Assembly: GCF_964355755.1 (NCBI RefSeq) | Contig: NC_092672.1 | Coordinates: 11,218,501 to 11,282,500 of the forward strand | Direction: 5' to 3' | DNA: 64,000 bases | Origin: Antedon mediterranea | Lineage: Eukaryota; Echinodermata; Crinoidea; Comatulida; Antedonidae | Shown: piece by piece, positions 45,651-56,600 of the stretch | Layout: the number at the start of each line of letters is the position of its first letter | Position numbering within the stretch: position 1 is the first letter of the stretch | Notes under the pieces: generated by a model | The model's input: only the letters and a program-made list of their open reading frames with translations | What the model was told of the DNA's origin: nothing | Database searches by the model: none | Translations under genes and position numbers: made by a program

Positions 45651-47083
45651 TATATCATGTTCATGAAGTTTTGATACATTTTGCTAGATATTATGGTATT
45701 ACGACAATGATGGCTCTCCACTACGATCACGATGATAAATCACTTGATAGTTGTTTGCTGGAAAATACGTATTATTTTTGGACGCAGGATCCATTACTTG
45801 ATCAACAATACCATAAGTTAAAGCATTCTGGGGCTCTTCTAATTCGACCAAACCAACATGAAGTAAGTGGCTTAAACTACGCAGCCCCACCCACTGATGA
45901 ACCGAAAGAAATTAAAGGAATACCTCCGTATTGGTTAGACGAGCTTCACAATAAAAATACGGAATGTTGGGAAAAATACAAACAAATTAAAAATAAATAC
46001 TTTAAAATGCGAAATCTACTGCCGGTGTTTAAATCTGAAGAAACTTTACAACAAGACAAATGTTACCATACAGAGCTTGATACAAATATAAAGAAAATTG
46101 AAGTTTCAGAGACACACAAGACATCAACAGAAGCAATCCAACTATTTACCGCAGATGAAATAAAATCACAACGTCCCAATATTGAATCTAGTGAAAAGGA
46201 TGGAACTTATAATACCAATAGATTAGCAACATCAAATAAAACAAGAACAATTGTTGAATCATGCAAATTGTCTCCAAAACATATTGACGAAACTTATCGC
46301 GAAATTAGGACAATTTTGAATAATAAAGACGATTTGACCGGTGGAGTTATAAAGGATGGAACTTATAATACCAATAGATTAGCAACATCAAATAAAACAA
46401 GAACAATTGTTGAATCATGCAAATTGTCTCCAACACATATTGACGAAACTTATCGCGAGATTAGGACAATTTTGAATAATAAAGACGATTTGACCGGTGG
46501 AGTTATAAAATATAAAAATGATAAACTGGAAAAGACCAAGGTCAAAGGTACTAATAATAAGTCAACCGGTCGGCTATCCAATAATAAACGAGGGAAATAC
46601 TTTGATATGAGTTTAACTTCTCTACAAATAAAAGATATGCTAGCAGACTGTAAAGCAACTGATTGTGAAAAGGATATTGATGAAATTAAAGTAGTTAAAA
46701 CAATTAAGAAAGTGTCAAAAGAAAGACTTATTGAACAACAAGACACTACTGTAATGAAACAGGATTCAAATTGCACAAATGCCGTAAAAAATTATGCATG
46801 TCACTTCAAGGAAAATGATACCTCATCGTTTACGGATTATTCTATTCACATTGTCAACGAAGGAAAAGTAGACCAATCAATAGTTAAAGAACAAACTAGT
46901 AGGCCTACTGTTAGTAACAAGACTTTGTCCACCAAGAATCAAATATCCCAACCATCGGATCTAGAGAATGTGCTACGTATTCCGGATGACGAAACCAAAC
47001 AAAAAGTAAATGAATTCGTTGATCTTTTTCGCGTAAACATTCACAAACTTGCGCAGTGCGTCGTAAGTCCGATTAAAATCAGG
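45651..47083 (+). CDS. Large exon of the unrecognised gene
   Basis: It is open for 477 codons, counted from the codon at 45653. The first 110 residues look globular, with aromatic and Pro residues (PPYWLDELHNKNTECWEKYK); the rest is hydrophilic and low in hydrophobics. A 156-bp tandem duplication spans 46198-46353 and 46354-46509. The donor is AATCAGG|GTAAGT. The palindrome GTAGGCCTAC, so common in the non-coding DNA here, occurs once inside this coding exon near 46900. Confidence 0.85.
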
Positions 47084-50000
47084 GTAAGTATTTAGAAGTA
47101 GGTCTGTTGTTTAGTTATTGACGTTAATTTTTTTTATAAAAACGTTATTTATTACAACGAATTTAACAAATCTAGAGAATCTTCATCTGGTACTTTGCAA
47201 TATTTTCTGTTATGTTAAATAACAATAAAACACAATATATAATTATCGAATAAAGTACAGTTGTATTGTGGTTTTACTGTTTTTAAAGTGTTTTATGCAT
47301 GTTTTTAACCTTTTATTTTCTAAAACATGACCACATGTCAAACAGGTGCTACATCTATACCTGATATGGTATTTTTGACAATTAAACAAGTTTAAGATAT
47401 ATACTTTATAAATATGTTATAAATAAATAAAATAAAAATATATTCTGGTATGTCTGATATTTAGGCCTTCCTATTTTTGACAATTAAACAAGTTTAAGAA
47501 AAAAGTAAATGACCTACTACCATCAATTCGCATAATTTAAAAGCCAACTAAATTATTATTTTTCAGCAAGAACTTGGATATCTAATTGGTGCGGCAGACA
47601 CGGATATTACACTAAAGGGACATTTGCATGGTATGTCACCGGAGAGAATTATAATGCATCTTTTAGGAAACTCTATTCGAATTATACATGTGGCATAATT
47701 TTACCATCAATGTTTAAATAATGACCTCACGTATATTATGGGGAGGCGAAGACTAAAAATTGTGATTGTTTGAAAAAGGATGAACTTTATGCCACGGTCC
47801 AATCCACTCTCTAAGAGAGAAAAGGAGTGACAGAAAGAGAAAAAATGAGAAACAATGATTAGAAGAAAAAATTAAAAAAAATATCTAGCATATTGCTTCG
47901 ATATTAATGTGCGGTGTGATTCTGTCGATTAGCTCGGACCTCCCAACTCCCTACGATAAGCGCGGGAGTTTCATATCTCACTCTCCCGCTAAAATGCAAA
48001 AAAATCCGATAAAGAAACAAGAAGCCAGTTCACTGGTGGTCGAGGTGGTACCGGGTAATTGGTCGGGTAGCAATAGGCCGGTGGCCAAAGGTCGGGTGGC
48101 TAAACTGACCAGTACCCCAAAAGAATAGGCATATTAACCAACTGCAAACACACCACGTTTGTTTTTGTGTAAGTAGGCCTATACTTTGACACCAGTAAGG
48201 TTGGAGCAATATACCATATAATAACCTTGAAAAATTATTTTTTCACCTTAATTAAGACACTGTAAGAAATTTATGTTTTACATTAAAATGCGTTTTTAAG
48301 CAATATATTGAAAGAAATGTTGAATTTTTTTTAGTTAAGTAAAAGAAATGTTGACATGTTATTAATGTAAAAGAAATGTTGACATTTTATTAGGTAAAAA
48401 AAATGTTGAAATTTTATTAGGTAAAAGAAATGTTGACATTTTATTCAGTAAAATAAATGTTAACATGTTTTAAGCAAATGAAAAAATGTATACATTTTAT
48501 TAAGCAAAAGAAAAGTTAACATTATTCAGTAATATAATGTTGACATTTTATTAATGTAAAGAAATGTTATGTTATTTAGAACAAGGCCAACAGCCATTAA
48601 GTCGCGTGCTACAATGCATAGTGATACCGGACCGACAGACAGACCGACAGACAGACCGACAGACAGACAGACCGACCGACCGACATAGTGAACTATACTG
48701 ACCGAAATTACTGAACATGTTTAAAAATGTTGAAATGTTTAAAAACATTTATATTTTTCACTTTCGACGTGCTCGTATAACGTAATTTCGAGTTGAAAAG
48801 TAAGTCAAGAAAACAGAAATCGGGCAAAAAGAGTGCGCAATAACATTTAACGCGCAGTGCGCGCGCAAAAATATGCGCACTCATGGCAATTTTGTAAACG
48901 CTTAAAATTGCCTGAAATGTACTCTTATTTCATCGAAAATAAATTTTGAAAATTTTAAGCGTGCGTACGCATGCGTTACATGCGCTACGCACGTAATTGT
49001 ATTGCCATATGATGATTTATCCCCTGAAATTTATGAGTACCAAATTTTATTTAATTGTGATTCATGGTTGTGAAGATATGATTACAAACGTGATTTCGTT
49101 AAATCGTGCGTAGACCGCGTAATTTTTTATTGCGCACCGTGAAAACATAACCACATTGATTCCTGGCCATAAGGAATATACTGTGAAAAATTGACCTAGC
49201 TAGATTAAACTGATATCAAGATAAGGTCAGAAAGCGATAAAACGCATAGTGATACCGGACCGACAGACAGACAGACCGACAGACAGACCGACCGACCGAC
49301 ATAGTGAACTATAGAGTCGCTTCCACGCGACTAAAAATTGTGAAGTTTAAAAAAAAATATCTATGATACTGAAGAATATTATTATTATCAGTGTTTAATA
49401 CTATTATTCAGGATCAGTGATCGATTGATATCTAACCTTAATCACAGATATTGATCTAACGTAATCCACCGATCATTAAAACCGAACACGTTTTAATATA
49501 CAAAATCCAAAAATGAATAATTCCCATGAAAGTAGTGGTCGATTAATCTTTTAAAATTATTTGGTCCAACACGTACAGTAGTGACTTGTGCCATTTTTGC
49601 AACAAACAACCAACAATTCACTTTCAATTGGTTTGGTATTACAGTATTAATATGACTTTGTCAGCATAGTTAGTTTGTAAATTCGAGCTTGTGCAACGAC
49701 GATTTATTTGCAGTGATTTGAAAATGATCAATGTTTGGAACATCTGAATAATATTAATATTAAATGGGCGAGTGTATGAAGAGGAGACTGTGTAAATGTG
49801 TTTTTGTTGGTTTAATTAATAAATAATCATCAATTATAGACATAACATAATAAGAAAACTTTACATAAAAAATAGTATTTGATTCTAACATCTACCCTAT
49901 GTTTTAGGAGATTTGACTTGATATTAATAAACAGAGAAATATTTTGGCACATATGGCGTCTTAAAATATTTAATACTTGAGCTTAAAACTTCAGCTGGTG

Positions 50001-51152
50001 GACAAAATAACATACAAAAGATAATAAACTTGGAGGAAAGTCGGTTACACGCAAAATGTCATTACAAGAGCTCTTGTTGTTGTTTCACAAAAACCATAAA
50101 ACAGTTTTGCTTCGGAATATTTTACCCTTTTTCGCGAAACAGAACCCCCCATTCAATGTACAACCTTGATAAGCTCTGGTAGTTTGCGCTATGTGCATCA
50201 CAACAAGTAGACCTAGTTAAAAAAGAACATAATTAATTTAATGCGCATATAATGAGTGAAATAACTTGGAAGCAAAGCTCTACCATAAACTATCTAGAAA
50301 AAAATAATTCCCTTATGACAAACATGTGACGGTGTTTCAAGACATGTGTCATAATATTGGAAAATACTGTAATTAAGGTAATTATATAATACTCGGGATC
50401 AGCGATCGATTGCTATCTAACCTTAATCACAGATATTGATCTAACGTAATCCACCGATCATTAAACCTAACACGTTTTAAAATACAAAATCAAAAAATGA
50501 ATAATTCCCATGAAAGTGGTGGACGATTAATCTTTCAATTTTATTTGGTCCAACACGTACAGTGACTTGTGCCATTTTGTAAATGCGGAGAGGGGGGAAG
50601 GGCGAATCCAGTGGAGTATTGCATTTGATTTACAAAATAATAATGTTTTGTTAGCACGTTTAAAAAATCTGTATCCACCTTTGGGCAACATTAGGACCCT
50701 CTATTGTGTTCTAAATTCTATTATACTCCTCCATCTCGATTTTATCGATGATTGGGCCGGCCAATGTACACGTACAGTGTATTTGGTAGTGGTTTCAGCA
50801 ATTCTGAAACCTGTGTGGCAAAAACCCACTTTGATTAAATTCGGATTTAAGATAATCCAATAACAACACAACACTAACAAATACTATGTTGATAAAACAC
50901 CTCAATTTATTTAAATTATCATATAAAAATGGTAATACATGGTAATTCACATTTAAATTATACATTAATTGTAACTGTTATTGTACCAATTTATTTAAGC
51001 TTGTTTTAATTTGTATTTCCAGCTGTATTAATAATAATAATGCACAATTTATAAATACAGAATGAAATAATTAGGTCAATGCATTGCCTCACCCAATTAA
51101 TGTGTACTTTTATTATGTAGCGCATATGAAAAATACAAGGCTTGAAAAATAT

Positions 51153-51193
<41 letters not shown>

Positions 51194-51755
51194 TACCACG
51201 ATTCCGTACTTCATTTAGTCAATTTCATGTTACATTTAGAGGCGCAAAACTTTGGAACAACCTACCTTTTCTTTACAGAAAAATATCCTTAAAGAAACTC
51301 TTTAATTTTAAACTGAAACTTTATCTATTAGAAAAACATGATTTGTGAATAACGTTATACTATTATATTATTCAAACTTATGTAATTTAACTTTACAATC
51401 AATTGTGTTAATAATTAATGCATTTTACTTTAAAGGCCAAAACTCGAGTAGCGAAAGTTGATTTATTTTGGTCTTTTTTGTCACATTTGTTAATGAAGTT
51501 TTATTGTTTTATGTTATGTTATGATAATGACAAATAAAGTATTTACACAAAATTGACATTTTTGTATTTTTGTTTTTTAAAGATATATTCAAGCAAGTTA
51601 TGAGCGAGTTAATAGAAGATGTGATCCGACTGAAAGGTCAACGAAATAACGAACTGCGTTTGCGACTGAATCGGGAAGCTGAAGTAAGTTGGCTGCGAGA
51701 CCAACTACAAACATGTCGTATGAACAATGTTATCAGAAACCAACACAGACTATAA
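45651..51755 (+). CDS. Unrecognised gene, three 3' exons (5' end not found)
   Basis: Exons 45651-47083, 47567-47630 and 51583-51755 join in frame (phases 0 then 1) and end at TAA. Upstream, TTATTTCTAG|TA is a good acceptor needing one base from a missing earlier exon; the first in-frame Met is at 45707. The predicted part reads YHVHEVLIHFARYYGITTMM at its start, then a Tyr/Trp/Pro-rich block (for example YYFWTQDPLLDQQYHKL), a long Lys/Thr/Asn-rich region with two copies of a 52-residue segment, and a charged helical tail (VMSELIEDVIRLKGQ, REAEVSWLRDQLQTCRM) that could form a coiled coil. No domain family was recognised, and no signal peptide or membrane segment is seen. AATAAA follows at 51795. 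The long open frame with biased codons and good splice sites makes it a real gene. Confidence 0.8.
46198..46509 (+). repeat. In-frame 156-bp tandem duplication within the coding exon
   Basis: Two adjacent 156-bp (52-codon) copies, each starting GGATGGAACTTATAATACC, differ at only two noticed bases: AAA to ACA (Lys to Thr, after LSP) and GAA to GAG (silent). The duplication is therefore very recent and keeps the frame. Confidence 0.95.
47567..47630 (+). CDS. Middle small exon of the unrecognised gene
   Basis: 64 nt encoding QELGYLIGAADTDITLKGHL then H. The acceptor is TTATTTTTCAG|CAA and the donor CATG|GTATGT. It enters in phase 0 and leaves in phase 1, matching both neighbours. Confidence 0.75.
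48290..48560 (+). repeat. Minisatellite, about 28-bp units
   Basis: About nine degenerate units of AAAGAAATGTTGACATTTTA then TTAGGT. It ends 20 bp before the left edge of the 48580 element. Confidence 0.88.
48580..49338 (+). mobile_element. 759-bp element with GACAGACC microsatellites at both ends
   Basis: Near both ends lies the same module: GCATAGTGATACCGGACCGA, a (GACAGACC)n tract and CATAGTGAACTATA. Outside these are AGTCGCGTG and CACGCGACT, inverted to each other. The interior has words such as GCGCAGTGCGCGCGC. An inverted copy lies at 54130-54956; identity continues about 20 bp beyond AGTCGCGTG on one side, so the true ends are probably AACAAGGCC... and ...TAAAAAT. It is non-coding and no target duplication is clear. 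Confidence 0.85.
49411..50580 (+). repeat. Unit with about 185-bp direct repeats at both ends (985-bp period)
   Basis: A block starting GGATCAGTGATCGATTG at 49411 recurs at 50396, with long near-identity through ATTGATCTAACGTAATCCAC to GACTTGTGCCATTTT. Between lies about 800 bp with GTGTTTCAAGACATGTGTCA near its end. A second interior copy runs 51905-52803, followed by a partial end block at 52804. It is either a non-autonomous element with direct terminal repeats or part of a tandem array. Confidence 0.8.
51150..51190. repeat. (TA)n microsatellite
   Basis: A pure TA run next to the LINE fragment at 51196, within the last intron of the unrecognised gene. Confidence 0.9.
51196..51348 (+). mobile_element. 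LINE C-terminal fragment
   Basis: The frame reads PRFRTSFSQFHVTFRGAKLW then NNLPFLYRKIS and FKLKLYLLEKHDL followed by a stop. The order R-x(n)-F-x-GAKLWN-LP-x(n)-FK-KLK-YLL matches the extreme C-terminus of reverse-transcriptase proteins of Jockey/CR1-like LINEs (family knowledge). Only this tail is left. Confidence 0.75.
51583..51755 (+). CDS. Terminal exon of the unrecognised gene
   Basis: It encodes DIFKQVMSELIEDVIRLKGQ, then RNNELRLRLNREAEVSWLRD and QLQTCRMNNVIRNQHRL followed by TAA. It is strongly charged with heptad-like Leu/Val spacing. The acceptor TTTTTAAAG|AT matches phase 1 of the previous exon. It lies in a 1.3-kb segment between two parts of the 985-bp repeat unit. Confidence 0.78.
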
Positions 51756-51904
51756 ATGGAAATAATACGAAATGCCACTCCTTAAAAAAAAATCAATAAA
51801 TAAATTAATTAATTTTAACGAAAATCATCGAAATTAATTAGTTTTGGTTGATTTTTGTTTAGAATTAAAATTCATTGAAAATGTATTTTAATGTTCATGC
51901 AACT

Positions 51905-52910
51905 GAAAAAACAAACAACGAACAACCAACAATTCACTTTCAATTGTTTTGGTATTACAGTATTAATATGACTTTCAACATACTAAGTTTGTAAATTCAA
52001 GCTTGTGCGACGACGATTTATTTGCAGTGATACGTATTTGAAAATGATCAATGTTTGGAACATCTGAATAATATTAAATGGTCGAGTGTATGAAGAGAAG
52101 ACTGTGTAGATGTGTTTTGTTGGTTTAAAATAATACATAAGCAAGAGATGCCATCAACTATAGACATAACATAATAAGAAAACTTTACATATAACATCTA
52201 CTCTAGGTTTTAGGAGATTTGACTTAATATTAGTGAAAAGAGAAATGTTTTGGCACATATGGCGTTTTATACGTATAATACTTGAGCTTGAAACTTGTAG
52301 CTGGTGGACAAAATAACATAAAAAGAAGATTGGGGAGAAAGTCGGTTACACGCATAATGTCATTACAAGAGCTCTTGTTGTTAGTACTTTTTTAAGCAAT
52401 TTTTTTTTTGCTTCGGAGTATTTTACCCTTTTTCGTGAAACAGAACCCTCTATTTAATGTACAACCTTGTTAAGCTCTGGTAGTTTGCGCTATATGCATC
52501 ACAACAAGTAGGCCTAGTTAAAAAAGAAAGAACATTAAATATAATGCCCATATAATGAGTAAAAAAATTAGAATTTGCATGCTATATAATAATTCAAAGT
52601 CTGATTTTATTAATCATACCACCAGCCTGCAACTATTAGATAAGTGGAGGTTTACATTTATATGTTTGCGCCTGTATCGTGGAAGCAAAGCTCTACCATA
52701 AACTATCTCGAAAAATTTCTTTTGACAAACACGTGACGGTGTTTCAAGACATGTGTCATAATATTGGAAAAATACTGTAATTACGGTAATTATATAATAG
52801 TCAGGATCAGTGATCGATTGCTATCTAACCTTTAATCACAGATATTGATCTAACGTAATCCACCGATCATTAATCCTAACACGTTTTAAAATACAATGAA
52901 TAACAAAAAA
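51905..52910 (+). repeat. Second copy of the 985-bp unit
   Basis: It begins at AACAACCAACAATTCACTTT inside the unit and runs to 52803, then restarts with GGATCAGTGATCGATTG at 52804 and fades near 52910. It is slightly diverged from 49590-50395, with several indels, and includes about 140 bp of extra sequence around 52560-52700 that is absent from the first copy. Confidence 0.75.
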
Positions 52911-53039
52911 CCATTTCACAACAGAAAAATCAATGAAATCCACGGTTCAAACAATGCAATCGAAATAGAGTGAAAAATTTACAGCATAATCAATCACAGA
53001 CTACGGTAAACTATTTCAACCTTTGTTAAAAATGTAAAC

Positions 53040-53166
53040 AATTAATATTTATAAGAATGATCCGATTACTAACTGTCGACACCAGTGTTACTTTTTGATA
53101 ATACTATTGTAAATAATCTGCAATCATCAAAACTTATCATTTGTGGTGAAGAACTGGCCGAAAAAG
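53040..53166 (+). promoter_or_regulatory. Candidate promoter and 5' UTR exon of the F-type lectin gene
   Basis: TATTTATAAG at about 53047 could act as a TATA box. About 100 bp later GGCCGAAAAAG|GTACGTG at 53166/53167 is a good donor. The coding exon at 53473 is directly preceded by an acceptor (CTTTTCACAG|ATG), which demands an upstream leader exon; this is the best candidate nearby. Confidence 0.35.
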
Positions 53167-53472
53167 GTACGTGCAAAAAAATCGTTGTATTTTAATAATA
53201 CTAGTAATAATAATAATAATAATATTAGTAATAATAAAAGTATTAATACTAATTATACTGACACTGATAATAATAATGATAACATCATAGTAATAACATA
53301 ATAATAAATATAATATAATAATTATAATATTATAAATATTTCACTTATTTTTCACAGATGTTTAATAATAAAGGTTATAATAATAATTATTATTAAAATG
53401 TCAATAAATATAATATAATAATTATAAATATAATAATAATCATAATATAAATATTTCACTTACTTTTCACAG

Positions 53473-53608
53473 ATGTTTAAGTTAAGCTTTTTGCTCCTAT
53501 TCGTCTGCTGTGCGAAGTTGGTAGTGAGTCAACAATCGCAAAAATGTTTACGGTATCACGAACTTACAAACTATCTAACTGGCGTGCCAAGACGGGTAGT
53601 CATAGCAG
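53473..53608 (+). CDS. F-type lectin gene exon 1: signal peptide
   Basis: It encodes MFKLSFLLLFVCCAKLVVSQ, a short basic start and an 18-residue hydrophobic core, with likely cleavage after VVS. KCLRYHELTNYLTGVPRRVV then IA follows. The ATG is the first base after a 3' splice site, CTTTTCACAG. The donor GCAG|GTAAAG is phase 1. Confidence 0.85.
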
Positions 53609-56600
53609 GTAAAGAATGAAATGAAAACCATTACTTAAATGTAGATATCTTCTCACCGTGTCTGAATATAATTTCCCCCTTTTAATTCAACAACTTCACA
53701 AATAAAACATTCACCCACGATTATGTGTTTTAAAGCTAGATACAGATCTCATTTCTTTTCATAACATTTAACTTCCAGTTTATACCTTTTGTTGCTATTA
53801 CTAATTGTAATTGTATAAGTATTTAAATTTGTATCCGTTTTTGTCGACAGAATACAATGTAAACCATGTATATTTCTACTTGATTGTGTATAATCCTGTA
53901 TAAATATGTTGTTAAATAAATAAATGAGAATAATCGTGAGAGAAAAATGTTTACCAACAGGGTCCAAGACGTAAAATTGTTGTATTTTCCCCTTATCTCT
54001 TGGTCCGGTTGCTAATGATACAACATAATTACTCCAGCAATACTATTTTTGAGTAATTGGAGCCGCTCCCGCTCCAAACAAACTCATTATGGAGGTTTTT
54101 TTTGTGTTTTTTGTCCTCGTCTATACTGTATTTTTAGTCGCGTGGAAGCGACTCTATAGTTCTCTAAGTCGGTCGGTCGGTCTGTCTGTCTGTCTGTCTG
54201 TCGGTCTGTCTGTCGGTCTGTCTGTCGGTCTGTCTGTCTGTCGGTCCGGTATCACTATGCGTTTTATCGCTTTATGACCTTATCTTGATATCAGTTTAAT
54301 CTAGCTAAGTCAATTTTTCACAGAATATTCCTTATGGCCAGGAATCGATGTGGTTATGTTTTCACGGTGCACAATAAAAAATTACGCGGTCTACGCACGA
54401 TTTAACGAAATCACGTTTGTAATCATATCTTAACAACCATGAATCACAATTAAATAAAATTTGGTACTCATAAATTTCAGGGCATAAATCATCATATGGC
54501 AATACAATTACGTGCGTAGCGCATGTAACGCATGCGTACGCGCGCTTAAAATTTTCAAAATTTATTTTCGATGAAATAAGAGTACGTTTCAGGCAATTTT
54601 AAGCGTTTACAAAATTGCCATGAGTGCGCAGATTTTTGCGCGCGCACTGCGCGTTAAATGTTATTGCGCACACTTTTTGCCCGATTTCTGTTTTCTTGAC
54701 TTAATTTTCAACTCGAAATTACGTTATACGAGCACGTCAAATGTGACAGGCTACGCACGTGTAAATTAAAAAAATATAAATGTTTTTAAACATTTCAACA
54801 TTTTTAAACATGTTCAGTAATTTCGGTCAGTATAGTTCACTATGTCGGTCGGTCCGTCTGTCTGTCGGTCTGTCTGTCTGTCTGTCGGTCTGTTTGTCTG
54901 TCGGTCCGGTATCACTATGCATTGTAGCACGCGACTTAATGGCTGTTGGCCTTGTTATGTATCACTTGGGGAAAAAATACAATGAAAATACCCTAATTTC
55001 TATTTTCAATGTTGGTTGGTGTTCAGTTTCTGGCTAAAGAATTGCATTGCAGTAAAACACCATATTCACTTCTTCTTGTTAACGTTTTCCGTCTTCCGAC
55101 ATTACGCTTTCCACAATTTGTTTCCATTTTTGTCTGTTTATGGCAGGATGGTTTGTTATTGTGTTAGTGTCTACTTGTCCTTGTAAGCCTTTTTTTATTT
55201 GATTCATCCAGTTATTTCTTGGTCTTCCTACGGGTCGTTTTACTTTCCTGTTAGTTTCCTTCATTGTTTGTTTGATTGGGGTATCATCCGGTAATCTAAT
55301 TATGTGTCCATACCATTTTAGTCTCCTTCGTTTAATTCTTTTACTCCATTCTTCTTGTTCTGTTTACTCGTATATTTTCGTGTTACACACTCTATCTGTT
55401 AATTTAATATTTATCATCTTTCGCAACATTTTCCTGTGATATATATATCTATACTCTCTTGTAATTTTTTGTTTAGTACCCAGAGTTCACTGTTATATAA
55501 GAAAATACTTGAGATGTATGTGTCAAACCAACAGGATTTTACGTCTATTGACATCGTTTTGTGTTCTGGCATATTCACTCCCATTGTAAAATACCAATTC
55601 TCCTGCAAAGTTAACGATACTTGCCCCCAAAATGACATTGTTGTTATTGATTTTATTTTGTATGTGAAAAGAAACCGTCATCGAAGAAGAACAACAAGAT
55701 GTGGATGAAAACGAAATTGAAGGTATAACAATTTTTTGTTTATTGTACCACTCCATATAATTTATTTTTTTATTCTTTAATGTAATAATAATTTAATAAC
55801 ATTAATAATGCTAATTATGCAGACCTGTGAACTATATCGATAATATCGGGTAATAATTACTAGTCATTCATAAAAAGTTATTACAAATTGCGACAGTGGT
55901 TATTACAAAGTGCGACAGCGCTGAGTTATTACAAAGTGCGACAGCGTTGAGTTATTACAAAGTGCGACAGCGCTGAGTTATTACAAAGTGCGACAGCGCT
56001 GAGTTATTACAAAGTGCGACAGCGCTGAGTTATTACAAAGTACAATAGTAGTTACTGTATTACAAAGTGCGGCAGTTGTTATTACAAAGTGCGACAGCGT
56101 TGAGTTATTACAAAGTGCGACAGCGCTGAGTTATTACAAAGTGCGACAGCGCTGAGTTATTACAAAGTACAATAGTAGTTACTGTATTACAAAGTGCGGC
56201 AGTTGTTATTACAAAGTGCGACAGCGCTGAGTTATTACAAAGTGCGACAGCGCTGAGTTATTACAAAGTGCGACAGCGCTGAGTTATTACAAAGTACAAT
56301 AGTAGTTACTGTATTACAAAGTGCGGCAGTGGTTATTGCAAAGTACGACAGCAGTTATTAAAAAGTAGTGCCATAGTATTATGTTATTACAAAGTGCGAC
56401 AATTATTACAAAGTTCCACCATTTTACCGTATTATTACAAAGTTTGACAACTATATTACAATAATGTTACATCAGTTACTACAAGTGCCATAATAGTCAT
56501 TAAAAAGTGCGATAGCAGTTATTAAAAAGTGCGATAGCAGTTATTAAAAAGTGCGATAGCAGTTATTTTTAAATGTAATTATTTTTTTATTTAATTTTAA

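Larger units (their letters stand above)
47631..51582 (+). other. Intron of the unrecognised gene, repeat-filled
   Basis: About 4 kb holding a minisatellite (48290-48560), a GACAGACC-ended element (48580-49338), a unit with direct repeats (49411-50580) and a LINE fragment (51196-51348). Frames at 47907-48128 and 50567-50863 have no family signal or splice context. Confidence 0.7.
53609..55671 (+). other. Intron 1 of the lectin gene
   Basis: It contains the inverted GACAGACC element (54130-54956) and a LINE relic on the - strand (55079-55640). No further exon was recognised between the signal-peptide exon and the first acidic linker exon. Confidence 0.65.

Noticed and set aside
47907-48128. 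A 73-codon frame with PGNWSGSNRPVAKGRVAKL
   Set aside because: It lies in an intron with no matching splice sites, and comes from a locally repetitive GGTCGGGTGGC-like stretch.
54089-55037. Two frames with SVGLSVCLSV repeats
   Set aside because: They are translations of the GACAGACC microsatellite tracts in the inverted element.
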